Assembly (NCBI RefSeq): GCF_009829325.1
Contig: NZ_VUOS01000018.1
Location: 62,001 to 126,000 of the forward strand
Reading direction: 5' to 3'
DNA from: Nocardia sp. CY41
GTDB taxonomy: Bacteria > Actinomycetota > Actinomycetes > Mycobacteriales > Mycobacteriaceae
DNA length: 64,000 nucleotides
Below, piece after piece: positions 43,183-52,227 of this stretch. Below the pieces are notes generated by a model. It did no database searches. It was not told where the DNA came from and saw only the letters and a list, made by a program, of their open reading frames with translations. Each line of letters starts with the position of its first letter. Within the stretch, counting starts at the first letter, position 1. The position numbers were made by a program, and so were the translations under genes.

Positions 43183-45276
43183 ATGCACCGTTCCGGATCA
43201 CTGCGGTGGGGGCGGTTCGTGCACCGCCACCGCGTCCTCGTCCTCGGCTTCTTCGTCCTGTTCGTCCTGGTCTCCGGCTGGTACGGCCGCGACCTGGCCG
43301 GACGGCTGACCCAGGAGGGCTGGTTCGACGAGAGCAGCGAATCGGTGGCCGCCGCCGAACTGGCCGACCGCACCTTCGGTCGCGACACCGACAGCGACCT
43401 GATCCTGCTCTACACCGCCCCCGACGGCGCCACCGTCGACGACCCGGCCGTCCGCGGCCCGGTCACCCGGCACCTGGCCGGGTTGCTGACCACCTATCCC
43501 GATCGCATCCAGAAGATCGACAGCTATTGGGACAGCCCGTTCTCCGCCCAGGCCACCGACGCCACCCGCACCCATGCCTTCGCCAGCGTCGGGTTGCGCG
43601 GCTCGGGCACCGCGACGGTGGAGAACTACCTGGCGATCAAGGACCACCTCGGCGCCGGGCGCGCCGGCGGCGGCCCGGGCGGCACCACGGTGCAGCTGGC
43701 GGGACTGCAGCCGATCGTGGAGGGCATCAACACCGGCATGCAGCGCGACATCAAACGCGCGGAGATGATCGCGCTGCCACTGGTGGCGATCCTGCTGTAT
43801 TTCGTGTTCGGCGGCGTCGTCGGCGCGCTGCTGCCGGTACTCATCGGCGGCATGACGATCCTGGGCACCCAGGGCGGACTGCGGGCGCTGACCGACCACA
43901 TCGAGGTCAACGTCTTCGCCAGCGCCGTGATGACCTTGGTCAGCCTGGGCTTGGCGATCGACTACGGCCTGTTCACCGTCACCCGTTTCCGGGAGGAACT
44001 CGCCGCAGGTCACCCCGTCGAGGAAGCCACCGCCCGCACCGTCGCCACCGCCGGGCGCACCGTGCTGTTCTCCGCGGCGATCATCGCCCTCAGCCTCGGC
44101 GCGCTGTTCATCTTCCCCAACGGCGTGCTGCGCTCGGTGCCGCTGGGCGGCATCAGCTCGGTGCTGCTGGCCGCGCTGCTGTCGGTGACCGCGCTGCCCG
44201 CGGCGTTGAGCGTCGTCGGACACCGCATCGACTTCCTGGGCTGGAAGCGGTTCTCCCGCACCAGGACAGAAGCGCAGATCGACGCCGGATTCTTCTCCCG
44301 CCTCGCACTGTGGGCGATGCGCCGCCCCTGGGCGGTCGCCGTGCCGATCGTGCTGGCCCTGCTGGCGCTGAGCATCCCGATGCGCCACATCGAATTCGGC
44401 GGACTGAGCGAACGCTACCTGTCCGACGACAACCCGGCGCGGGTGGCGCAGGAACGTTTCGACGCCCTGTTCCCCAGCTTCCGCACCGAACCGCTGAAAC
44501 TGGTCGTCCTCGGCGCCGACCCGCAGCAGCTCGGCGACATCCGCTACGCCGCCAACCAGGTCCCCGGCCTGACCGGACGTTTCGAGCCCGCCGCACCCAC
44601 CAAAGACGGCCTCAACGTGCTCGCCGCCGGACTGACCGACAAACGCGACGCCGACCGCGTGATCGCCGCGCTGCGCGCCATCCCCGAACCGCCCGGCGTG
44701 CGGGTGATGGTCGCCGGGGTACCAGCTTTGGAACGCGACAGCATCAACGGACTACTCGACGGCCTTCCCGTGCTGCTGGCCATCCTCGTCGCCGCGGCGC
44801 TGGCGCTGATGTACGCGGCCTTCCGCTCGGTGGTATTGGCAGTGAAGGCGGTCGCGATGAGCGCGCTCAGCCTCGTGTCCACCCTCGGCGTCCTGACCTG
44901 GGTGTTCGTCGAAGGCCACGGCGCGGGCATCTTCCACTTCACGCCGGGACCGCTGATGTTCGCGGTGCTGGCGCTGATCGTGACGGTGGTGTTCGGGCTG
45001 TCCACCGACTACGAGGTGTTCCTGCTGTCGCGCGTGTCCGAAGCGCGCGCCGCCGGCGCGGACGCGCCCGAGGCCATCCGCTACGGCATCGCCCACACCG
45101 GCAGCGTGATCACCTCCGCCGCCGCGATCCTCATCGTGGTCACCGGCGCGTTCGGCTTCTCCGATCTGGTGCTGATGAAATACATCGCCTACGGCATGAT
45201 CGCCGCGCTGATCCTCGACGCCACCGTGATCCGCATGCTGCTGACCCCCGCGGTGCTGAGACTGATCTGGCGGTAG
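43183..45276 (+). CDS. MMPL-family (RND) transporter
   Basis: A 697-residue inner-membrane transporter with about 12 helices in two halves. Each half has a soluble loop after its first helix. GLAIDYGLFTVTRFREEL (first half) and FGLSTDYEVFLLSRVSEARA (second half) are the MMPL Asp-Tyr motifs used for proton relay. The size is that of the shorter MmpL11 or YdfJ group, which exports lipids or small lipophilic compounds. ATG at 43183, 17 bases after the lipoprotein stop. Export of the cluster's glycolipid is conceivable, but it is 23 kb from that cluster. Confidence 0.92.
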   Translation: MHRSGSLRWGRFVHRHRVLVLGFFVLFVLVSGWYGRDLAGRLTQEGWFDESSESVAAAELADRTFGRDTDSDLILLYTAPDGATVDDPAVRGPVTRHLAGLLTTYPDRIQKIDSYWDSPFSAQATDATRTHAFASVGLRGSGTATVENYLAIKDHLGAGRAGGGPGGTTVQLAGLQPIVEGINTGMQRDIKRAEMIALPLVAILLYFVFGGVVGALLPVLIGGMTILGTQGGLRALTDHIEVNVFASAVMTLVSLGLAIDYGLFTVTRFREELAAGHPVEEATARTVATAGRTVLFSAAIIALSLGALFIFPNGVLRSVPLGGISSVLLAALLSVTALPAALSVVGHRIDFLGWKRFSRTRTEAQIDAGFFSRLALWAMRRPWAVAVPIVLALLALSIPMRHIEFGGLSERYLSDDNPARVAQERFDALFPSFRTEPLKLVVLGADPQQLGDIRYAANQVPGLTGRFEPAAPTKDGLNVLAAGLTDKRDADRVIAALRAIPEPPGVRVMVAGVPALERDSINGLLDGLPVLLAILVAAALALMYAAFRSVVLAVKAVAMSALSLVSTLGVLTWVFVEGHGAGIFHFTPGPLMFAVLALIVTVVFGLSTDYEVFLLSRVSEARAAGADAPEAIRYGIAHTGSVITSAAAILIVVTGAFGFSDLVLMKYIAYGMIAALILDATVIRMLLTPAVLRLIWR

Positions 45277-45537
45277 GTCCCGCCGGTCCGCTTTCCCCTC
45301 GCGACACCGGCGTCGGCCGCTGGAAGAACCGGCAGCCGAAACTTCGGGTGCGCCGCGCCGCGAACGGGCGACGCTGACGATCGCCGGTGTGTACCGGAAT
45401 GCCGGACTGCCCGGGCCGCCCCACACCGGACGGTCGCTACGGCTTCGGGCACCGGCCCAACGCTCGAGCCGTGGCATCTACACCGCCGTTCGGCACAGGT
45501 CCTCGGCACCGAAGAGACGACCGGCGGGTCGACTCGA

Positions 45538-46368
45538 TCAGCGGCGGACAGGCAGCACCAGTTGGGCGCCGGTGACCGGATGGTCGAGCACTTCCACCGG
45601 GTGCTGGTAGACCTTCGTGAGCAGCTCGGTGGTCAGCACTTCCCGGGGCGGGCCGTCCGCGGCGATACAACCGGCATCCAGGACGGCCACCCGATCGGCG
45701 TAGGCGGCCGCGACACCGAGGTCGTGCAGGACGACGACCACGGCCGCGCCCGCCGCGGCGCGCTCGGCGGCCAGACGCAGCACTGCCTCTTGGTGGCCGA
45801 GGTCCAAGGCGGCGGTCGGCTCGTCCAGCAGCAGCGTCGCGGTGTCCTGCGCCAGCACACGCGCCAACGCGACCCGGGCGCGTTCACCACCGGACAGGGT
45901 GGGGAACGAGCGCGTGGCCAGATGCGCGACGTCGGTGACGGCCATCGCGGCGGCGATCTGTTGCTCGTCGTGTTCGCGGCGTTCGGTGCGCACCCACGGC
46001 GCGCGGCCCATCGCCACCACTTCCCGCGCGGTGAACGGGAACCCGACGGTGTGGGTCTGCGGCAGCACCGCCCGCCGCCGGGCCATGTCCAACGTCGTCC
46101 AGTGCGCCAACGGCTGCCCCTCGAGTTCCACCGTCCCCACGCTCGGCGCCAGCTCCCCGGCCAGCACGGCCAGAAGCGTCGACTTACCGGCGCCGTTGGG
46201 CCCGACGAGCGCCACGACCTGCCCCGCGACCGCCTCGAAATCCACACCGTCGAGCACCCGCCGCGCCTGCCCGCCTCCGCGCCGCTGCACACTCACCCCC
46301 GACGCCCGCACGGTCACATCCCCCCGCACCGGCCACCCCGGCGCCTCGTGCACCATCCGCACCCTCAC
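45538..46368 (-). CDS. hmuV: Haem ABC transporter ATP-binding protein
   Basis: Drives haem or siderophore import. The 276 residues have GPNGAGKST (Walker A), LSGGERARVALARVLAQ (signature), LLLDEPTAALD (Walker B) and LHDLGVAAAYADRV with the switch His. The GTG at 46368 is chosen because GGAGG lies 6 bases upstream; the longer start at 46392 has none. It lies 82 bases after hmuU. No gene was found in the 261 bases beyond its 3' end, before MMPL. Confidence 0.92.
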   Translation of the reverse strand: MRVRMVHEAPGWPVRGDVTVRASGVSVQRRGGGQARRVLDGVDFEAVAGQVVALVGPNGAGKSTLLAVLAGELAPSVGTVELEGQPLAHWTTLDMARRRAVLPQTHTVGFPFTAREVVAMGRAPWVRTERREHDEQQIAAAMAVTDVAHLATRSFPTLSGGERARVALARVLAQDTATLLLDEPTAALDLGHQEAVLRLAAERAAAGAAVVVVLHDLGVAAAYADRVAVLDAGCIAADGPPREVLTTELLTKVYQHPVEVLDHPVTGAQLVLPVRR

Positions 46369-46450
46369 CCCACACCTCCGGTCGAGTGGCACACCACCGA
46401 GAGGACTGCTCGGCAGTCACCGCGACCATGTGCCACTCGACGATGCCCGA

Positions 46451-47545
46451 TCACGCCCAGCCCCCGGAGCGAGCTCGAGTGCGGCGCAACAGCCAGAAGA
46501 AGACGGGGCCGCCGATGAGGGAGGTGAGCATGCCCAACGGCAGGTCGGCGTTGTCGACCAGCGAGCGGGCGGCGACATCGGCGGCCAGCAGCACCACCGC
46601 GCCGACGACGGCGCTGAGCGGGATCAGGATCCGATGGGCGGGACCGACCAGCATCCGCACCAGGTGCGGAACGATGAGCCCGACGAACAGGATGATGCCG
46701 GTGAACGCGACACCGGCGGTGGCCAGCACCGCCACCACGACGATCACGTTGCGGCGCAACCGCTCCACATCGACACCCAGATGACGAGCTGCCGACTCCC
46801 CGAGCGCCAGCAGGTCCAGTCGCGGCGCCAGCAGCACCGCCGCCGCGACACCGACCGCGCTCAGCGGCGCCACCACACCCACCGACTCCCACGTGGCCCC
46901 GTTGAGCGACCCCAACTGCCAGAACACGATCTGATCGCGCGCGGCGGGGGAGGCCACGAACAGCAGCAACGCGATCAACCCGCCCGCGAACGCGTTGATC
47001 GCGACACCGGTCAACACCAGGGTGACGACCTCGGTGCGGCCGCCCGAGCGCGCCAGCAGATACACCAGCAACGTGGTCGCCAAACCCGCCACGAACGCCG
47101 CCGCCGCCACCGACCACGCCGCCACGAACGCCCCGCCCACCACGATGACCGTGCCCGCACCGACCGCCGCCCCCGCCGACACCCCGATCACACCGGGCTC
47201 GGCCAGCGGGTTGGCGAACACGCCCTGCAACAACGCACCCGCTGTCGCCAGCGCCGCACCGACCAGCATCGCCAGCACCACCCGCGGGAACCGCACCTCC
47301 CACAGCGTCACCTCACCCGCGGGATGCGCGGGCATCGGCCCCAGATCCACCCCGATCCGATGCAGCACACTGCCGGCCACCTCGGCGGGTGTCGTCGGCA
47401 CCTGCCCGATCGCCGCCGACGCCACCGCCAGCGCGACCAGCCCGGCCACCGCGACCACGAACACCAGCAGCACCCGCGAGCGGCCCCGCGACTTCGGCAG
47501 CGGCGGCACCGGCGGCCGCGCCGTCTGCGTCCCCGAAACACTCAT
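46451..47545 (-). CDS. hmuU: Haem ABC transporter permease, FecCD family
   Basis: The 364-residue permease has about ten helices. RFPRVVLAMLVGAALATAGA and NPLAEPGVIGVSAGAAVG are FecCD/BtuC family segments, and GLIVPHLVRMLVGP is the loop that contacts the ATPase. The ATG overlaps the hmuT stop as ATGA. With HmuT and HmuV it forms the importer that brings haem iron across the membrane. Confidence 0.93.
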   Translation of the reverse strand: MSVSGTQTARPPVPPLPKSRGRSRVLLVFVVAVAGLVALAVASAAIGQVPTTPAEVAGSVLHRIGVDLGPMPAHPAGEVTLWEVRFPRVVLAMLVGAALATAGALLQGVFANPLAEPGVIGVSAGAAVGAGTVIVVGGAFVAAWSVAAAAFVAGLATTLLVYLLARSGGRTEVVTLVLTGVAINAFAGGLIALLLFVASPAARDQIVFWQLGSLNGATWESVGVVAPLSAVGVAAAVLLAPRLDLLALGESAARHLGVDVERLRRNVIVVVAVLATAGVAFTGIILFVGLIVPHLVRMLVGPAHRILIPLSAVVGAVVLLAADVAARSLVDNADLPLGMLTSLIGGPVFFWLLRRTRARSGGWA

Positions 47546-48600
47546 GCGTGACCGGTGCCGTACACCGCCGCACTCAACGCCGCGATCACCCGGCCGGTGT
47601 TGGGCCCGAAACTCAGCAGCACCGCATCCGACATGTCCACCACCCGCCGGTCGCGCCCCGCCGGGGTCTGCGCGATCCCGGGCACCTTCTGCAACCCCTC
47701 CACACCGCCGACGGACTTCAACCCGTCCGACATCACCAGCAGCACATCCGGCGCCGCACCGATCATGGCCTCACTGGTGATCGCGGTGAACGGCTCTTTC
47801 AACCCCGCGACGGTACCCGCGTCCCGCGCACGCAACGCCGCGATCAACGCGTCCGCCCCCGACCCAGGCCCGGCCAGCATCGTGATCGCGGTGGACCGCA
47901 GATACAGGAACGCGATGGTCGGCTGCGGATCCTGCGCGGGCACCGCGGCACTGGCGGCGGCGATCTCGTCGCGGGTGCGCTGCGCCAGCGCCTGCCCCCG
48001 CTCCGGCACCCCCAACGCGCCCGCCACCGCCTCGATCTGCGGCACCACCCCGTCCATCGTCCGCTCCGGATCGAAATACACCACCGTCACCCCGGCCGCG
48101 CGCAACTGCTCGCGCACCGCGGGCGCGGCGCTGGTGGTGTCGGTGAGAAACACCGACGGCCGCATCGCCAGCACCGACTCCACATTCAGCGACCCGTTGC
48201 CCCCGGCCACGTTCGGCACGTCCCGCACCGCCGGAAACGCCGCCGAGGTGCTGCGCCCCACCAGCTTGGGCCCCAACCCCAGCGCGTACACGATCTGGGC
48301 GAGGGTGCCGTAGCGGTCCACGGCGATGATGCGGGAGGCGTCGGTGACGGTGACCTGCGCGCCGTCGAACGAGCGCACCGTCACCGGCAGCGCCGGGGTG
48401 GGCTCCGGCCCGATGGGCACCGGATCCAGATCGGTCAGCGTCGCCGTCGTCGGCCCGTGCCCGCCGTGCGAGGACCCCGCGTCGGCGCCACACGCGACCG
48501 TCCCCGCCAGCAGGCCCACCGCGAACAACGCCGCGACGGCACGCCACCACCCGGCTCGGACTCCGCTCCCACGCCCACCCCCGGTCGCTGCAGTGCTCAT
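47542..48600 (-). CDS. hmuT: Haem-binding lipoprotein, FecB/TroA-like
   Basis: Captures haem outside the membrane and gives it to HmuU. The 352 residues have a signal peptide ending near C37 (GTVACG, a somewhat weak lipobox) and a periplasmic-binding fold (VTVTDASRIIAVDRYGTLAQ, then PSVFLTDTTSAAP). The ATG at 48600 is immediately next to a candidate iron box and has no ribosome site, so the mRNA may be leaderless. An in-frame extension to 49344 runs over the aldo/keto reductase gene and is rejected. Confidence 0.88.
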   Translation of the reverse strand: MSTAATGGGRGSGVRAGWWRAVAALFAVGLLAGTVACGADAGSSHGGHGPTTATLTDLDPVPIGPEPTPALPVTVRSFDGAQVTVTDASRIIAVDRYGTLAQIVYALGLGPKLVGRSTSAAFPAVRDVPNVAGGNGSLNVESVLAMRPSVFLTDTTSAAPAVREQLRAAGVTVVYFDPERTMDGVVPQIEAVAGALGVPERGQALAQRTRDEIAAASAAVPAQDPQPTIAFLYLRSTAITMLAGPGSGADALIAALRARDAGTVAGLKEPFTAITSEAMIGAAPDVLLVMSDGLKSVGGVEGLQKVPGIAQTPAGRDRRVVDMSDAVLLSFGPNTGRVIAALSAAVYGTGHA

Positions 48601-48619
48601 GCAGGCAAGGCTAATCTGT
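48601..48619 (-). promoter_or_regulatory. Candidate DtxR/IdeR iron box before hmuT
   Basis: ACAGATTAGCCTTGCCTGC on the minus strand matches 12 of 19 positions of the consensus TTAGGTTAGSCTAACCTAA as I recall it. It ends directly at the hmuT ATG and fills the 20-bp gap after the reductase gene, where an iron-loaded repressor would block transcription. Confidence 0.5.
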
Positions 48620-48620
48620 G

Positions 48621-49580
48621 TCACTCGGCGCGCGCACTGACGTCGTCCAGGGCCGCGGCGATCGCCCGCGGCAGCTCCAGCGTCTCCGCGGCCAGCACAC
48701 CGGTGAGCTGCCCGATGTCGCGGGCGCCGACGACCATGCTCGCGATACCCGGCCGGTCCCGGATCCAGGCCAGCGCCACCGCCAGCGGCGAGGTGCCCAA
48801 CCCGTCGGCGGCGGTCACCAGCGCATCCACCACCCGGGTGGCGCGCTCGTCGAGACCACTGCGGATCTCCGCCGCGGTCGCCTCGTCGGCGCCGCGCGAA
48901 TCGGCGGGCACACCGTCGCGATACTTGCCGGTCAGGATGCCGCCCGCCAACGGCGCCGAGGCGATCACCCCGACCCCGTGGAACTGCGCCGCGGGCACCA
49001 CATCGGCCTCCGCACCCCGCGCCAGCAGCGAATACGGTGTCTGCGCCGCCGTCACCGGCGCGACCGCGGCCAGGCTGGCCAGCTGCCAGGCCCCGAACCC
49101 GCGCACGCCCGCGTACCGCACCCGCCCCGACCGCACCGCCTGCTCCAACGTCGAGGCGACCTCCTCGAGCGGAGTGCGCGGATCCCACACCGCGACATTC
49201 CACACGTCGAGGTGATCGGTGCCGAACTCCAGCAGCGTGCGATCCAGTTGCCGCAGCAGCGCCCGCCGCGAGGTGTCCACCGTGACCTGCGCCGCCCCGG
49301 GCACCCCGGCATCGGCATACCCCCACGGCGCGGTCCCCGCGCACCCGCTGAGCACCAGCTCGTCACGCGAGACCAGATCACCGAGCAACTCGGCCAGCAT
49401 CCGCTGGGAAGCCCCGCCCGCGTAGGCGGGGGAGGTGTCCACCAGCGTGCCGCCCGCCTCGACGAACGCCACCAGCTGCCCCGCGGCGTCCTCGGCGTCG
49501 GTGTGCGAACCCCAGGTATGGGTCGCCAGGCCCATCCGCGACACCCGCAGGCCGCTACGGCCCACCGTCCGCTGTTCCAT
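48621..49580 (-). CDS. Aldo/keto reductase-fold protein, degenerate active site
   Basis: The 319 residues match the AKR barrel (GLRVSRMGLATHTWG, LVDTSPAYAGGASQRMLAEL, SGRVRYAGVRGFG, SMVVGARDIGQL). Of the catalytic tetrad, D48 and Y53 are kept. The Lys position reads C80 (VLSGC) and the His position reads Ala (WNVAVWDP, about A130). Reductase activity is therefore doubtful. The start at 49580 (second codon of GTG-ATG) is uncertain by one residue. It stands between hmuT and uppP; the 265 bases upstream, before uppP, hold no gene. Confidence 0.82.
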   Translation of the reverse strand: MEQRTVGRSGLRVSRMGLATHTWGSHTDAEDAAGQLVAFVEAGGTLVDTSPAYAGGASQRMLAELLGDLVSRDELVLSGCAGTAPWGYADAGVPGAAQVTVDTSRRALLRQLDRTLLEFGTDHLDVWNVAVWDPRTPLEEVASTLEQAVRSGRVRYAGVRGFGAWQLASLAAVAPVTAAQTPYSLLARGAEADVVPAAQFHGVGVIASAPLAGGILTGKYRDGVPADSRGADEATAAEIRSGLDERATRVVDALVTAADGLGTSPLAVALAWIRDRPGIASMVVGARDIGQLTGVLAAETLELPRAIAAALDDVSARAE

Positions 49581-49845
49581 CACCGTGTCCGCGCATTCGT
49601 CACGGCGCCAAGCCTAGAGTGTGGAGACGCGACCGGCCGCCCACCAGCACAGTGGGTCGCGCTCCGGTGCGCCGGAAACCTGGGTACCTGCGCGCCGGCG
49701 CCGGCGCAACAGCCGGACACGCTGCTGCGGCCTCGACACTGTACTGTCGCTGCGTGATTGGGGCGGCAGGCCCGACGACGCGACCGGCCGCCGCGGCAAT
49801 GCCCAGGTAGCAACCCGTATTTCGGGCGGAAGTGGAGGATGGTTC

Positions 49846-50790
49846 GTGGTTGGCGAGTCGATGACCTGGGTGCAGGCGTTGGTGCTGGGTCTGGTGCAGG
49901 GACTGACGGAGTTCCTGCCGATCTCCTCCTCGGCGCATCTGCGCATCGTGTCGTCGGTCTTCTTCGGCGACGACGCGGGCGCCTCGTTCACCGCGGTCAC
50001 CCAGCTGGGCACCGAGGCCGCGGTACTGGTGTACTTCGCCAAGGACATCTGGCGGATCGTGTTGGCCTGGTTCGCGGGTCTGCGCGAGCGGGCGACCGCG
50101 CGCGGTCGCCAGCAGCTGCCACTGCACGATCAGCCCACCACGAGACTGCCGGTCCTCACCGCCGACCACCGGCAAGTGCTCGACGAGCAGGCCCAGCGCG
50201 AACTCGACTACCGCATCGGCTGGTATGTGATCATCGCCACCGTCCCCATCGGTGTGCTGGGCTTCTTGTTCAAAGACGAGATCCGCACCGGCGCCCGCAA
50301 TCTGTGGCTGGTGTCGTTCATGCTGATCTTCTTCGCGCTGGTCATCGCCGCTGGTGAGCACTTCGGCCGCAAGGAACGCCCGCTCGAGCAACTGACCACC
50401 CGCGACGGGCTGGTCATGGGTTTCGCCCAGTGCCTGGCGCTGATCCCCGGTGTCTCCCGGTCGGGCGCGACCTCCACCGCGGGCCTGTTCCTGGGATTGG
50501 AACGCGAAGCGGCCGTACGGTTCTCGTTCCTGCTGGCCATCCCCGCCGTGACCGCCTCGGGCCTGTTCAGCCTGCCGGACGCGTTCGAACCCGCCGGAGA
50601 GGGACTCAACGCCAGCGGCCCGCAACTGCTGGTGGCCACCGTGCTGGCCTTCGCGGTCGGCTACGCCTCGGTGGCATGGCTGCTGCGTTTCGTGGCGCGC
50701 CATTCGCTGTACTGGTTCGTCGGCTACCGCATCGTGCTCGGCGCGATCCTGCTCGGTCTGCTGGCGGGCGGGGTGGTCTCGGCGACATGA
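49846..50790 (+). CDS. uppP: Undecaprenyl-diphosphate phosphatase
   Basis: Recycles the lipid carrier of cell-wall synthesis by removing one phosphate from undecaprenyl diphosphate. The 314-residue membrane protein has GLVQGLTEFLPISSSAHL and PGVSRSGATSTAGLFLG, the two catalytic motifs, and about eight helices. The GTG at 49846 has GGAGG 7 bases upstream; the ATG at 49861 is an alternative without such a site. A phosphatase, DUF3090 and SCO1664-type gene follow in one direction, as in M. tuberculosis Rv2136c-Rv2133c (from memory). Confidence 0.95.
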   Translation: MVGESMTWVQALVLGLVQGLTEFLPISSSAHLRIVSSVFFGDDAGASFTAVTQLGTEAAVLVYFAKDIWRIVLAWFAGLRERATARGRQQLPLHDQPTTRLPVLTADHRQVLDEQAQRELDYRIGWYVIIATVPIGVLGFLFKDEIRTGARNLWLVSFMLIFFALVIAAGEHFGRKERPLEQLTTRDGLVMGFAQCLALIPGVSRSGATSTAGLFLGLEREAAVRFSFLLAIPAVTASGLFSLPDAFEPAGEGLNASGPQLLVATVLAFAVGYASVAWLLRFVARHSLYWFVGYRIVLGAILLGLLAGGVVSAT

Positions 50791-50806
50791 TCGCTAGGCT
50801 GGCCGC

Positions 50807-51565
50807 ATGACGGTGATCCTGTTGCGGCACGGTGTGTCGACCTCGAACACCGCCCGCACCCTGGCCGGTCGCAGCACCGGCGTCGAGCTCACCGAGCGCG
50901 GCGAGGAGCAGGCGAGGACCGTGGCCGAACGACTGGCCGGGCTGCCCATCGAACGTATCGTGCACTCCCCGCTGCTGCGCTGCCAGCGCACGGTCGCGCC
51001 GCTGGCGGAAAAGTTCGGGCTGGAACCGGTATTCGACGACCGGCTGCTCGAAGTGGACTACGGCGCGTGGACCGGCCGCCCCATCGCCGAACTGCTGGCC
51101 GAACCGCTGTGGAAGGTCGTGCAGCGGCACGCCTCCGGCGCGGTGTTCCCCGGCGGTGAGGGCCTGGCGCAGGTGCAGGCGCGCGCGGTCGCCGCGATCC
51201 GCGAGCACGACCGCGCCCTCGCCGAGCAGCACGGCCGCGACGCACTGTGGGTGGCGTGCACCCACGGCGACGTGATCAAGTCGGTGCTGGCCGACGCGCT
51301 GGGCATCCACCTCGACGGCTTCCAGCGCATCGTCGTCGAACCCGCCTCGATCAGCGTCGTGCGCTACACGCCGACCGCACCGTACGTCTGGCGGCTCAAC
51401 GACACCGGCGCCGACCTGTCGGCCCTCGCCGCGTCCGGCGGGCAACCCCGCGCGGCCGGGTCGGCGTCGCCGGAACCCGAGACCTCCGGACCAGTCCCCG
51501 GTGGCGAACTCGGCAATAGCGGGAGTGCGGATAATGGGAATGCGGAGCGCCGAGATTCCTTGTAG
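50807..51565 (+). CDS. Histidine phosphatase (phosphoglycerate-mutase-like, MSMEG_4193/Rv2135c type)
   Basis: The 252 residues have the catalytic LLRHGVSTSNT with the phosphohistidine, HSPLLRCQRT, the Glu donor region LLEVDYGAWTG and the second His in THGDVIKSVLADAL. After about 205 a Gly/Ser/Pro-rich tail follows that is not part of the fold. Acid phosphatase activity on small substrates is expected; the substrate is unknown. It starts 16 bases after uppP. Confidence 0.92.
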   Translation: MTVILLRHGVSTSNTARTLAGRSTGVELTERGEEQARTVAERLAGLPIERIVHSPLLRCQRTVAPLAEKFGLEPVFDDRLLEVDYGAWTGRPIAELLAEPLWKVVQRHASGAVFPGGEGLAQVQARAVAAIREHDRALAEQHGRDALWVACTHGDVIKSVLADALGIHLDGFQRIVVEPASISVVRYTPTAPYVWRLNDTGADLSALAASGGQPRAAGSASPEPETSGPVPGGELGNSGSADNGNAERRDSL

Positions 51566-51638
51566 ACAACCGGACGGTCGTTGTATGGAACCCCCGCACC
51601 GCGGGTAGTCGTTCAGGGTCACGTATCAGGAGGTGCAT

Positions 51639-52223
51639 GTGTCACGCGCAATCCATGTATTCCGCACCCCCGATCGTTTCGTCGCCGGGACCGTCGGTGA
51701 GCCGGGCGATCGCGCGTTCTATCTGCAGGCGGTGCAGGAGCCGCGCGTGGTCAGCGTGCTACTGGAAAAGCAGCAGGTCAAGGTGCTCGCCGACCGGATG
51801 GGTCTGCTGCTGGACGAGGTCGCGCGCCGCTTCGGCGCCGAAGTGCCCCCGCAGGCCGAGGACGTCAGCGACAACGCACCGCTGGTCACCCCGATCGACG
51901 CCGAATTCCGGGTCGGCACCATGGGCCTGGGCTGGGACGCCGACGCGGGCGCGGTGGTGGTGGAACTGCTCGCGATCACCGAGACCGAGGTCGACGAGTC
52001 GGTGGTGCTCGACGACACCGAGGAGGGCCCCGACGCGGTGCGGGTGTTCCTCACCCCGATCCAGGCCCGCGAATTCGCGCTGCGCTCCACCCGGGTGATC
52101 GCGGCGGGCCGCCCGCCGTGCCCGCTGTGCGGGGAGCCGCTCTCGGCGCGCGGGCACATGTGCGTGCGCACCAACGGCTACAAACGCGGTGACATCTTCG
52201 GCGCGGCCGAACTAGAGGAGTGA
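51639..52223 (+). CDS. DUF3090-family protein
   Basis: 194 residues: SRAIHVFRTPDRFVAGTVGE opens the family core, EPRVVSVLLEKQQVKVLADR follows, and the C-terminus has CPLCGEPLSARGHMC, a probable zinc site of CxxC...C type. The GTG at 51639 is chosen because AGGAGG lies 5 bases upstream. The next gene starts 4 bases after its stop. These two genes are constant neighbours in actinobacteria and are likely to work together; the function is unknown. Confidence 0.9.
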   Translation: MSRAIHVFRTPDRFVAGTVGEPGDRAFYLQAVQEPRVVSVLLEKQQVKVLADRMGLLLDEVARRFGAEVPPQAEDVSDNAPLVTPIDAEFRVGTMGLGWDADAGAVVVELLAITETEVDESVVLDDTEEGPDAVRVFLTPIQAREFALRSTRVIAAGRPPCPLCGEPLSARGHMCVRTNGYKRGDIFGAAELEE

Positions 52224-52227
52224 TTCG

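Noticed and set aside
48601..49344. Upstream in-frame extension of hmuT
   Set aside because: Covers the aldo/keto reductase gene; the signal peptide starts at 48600.
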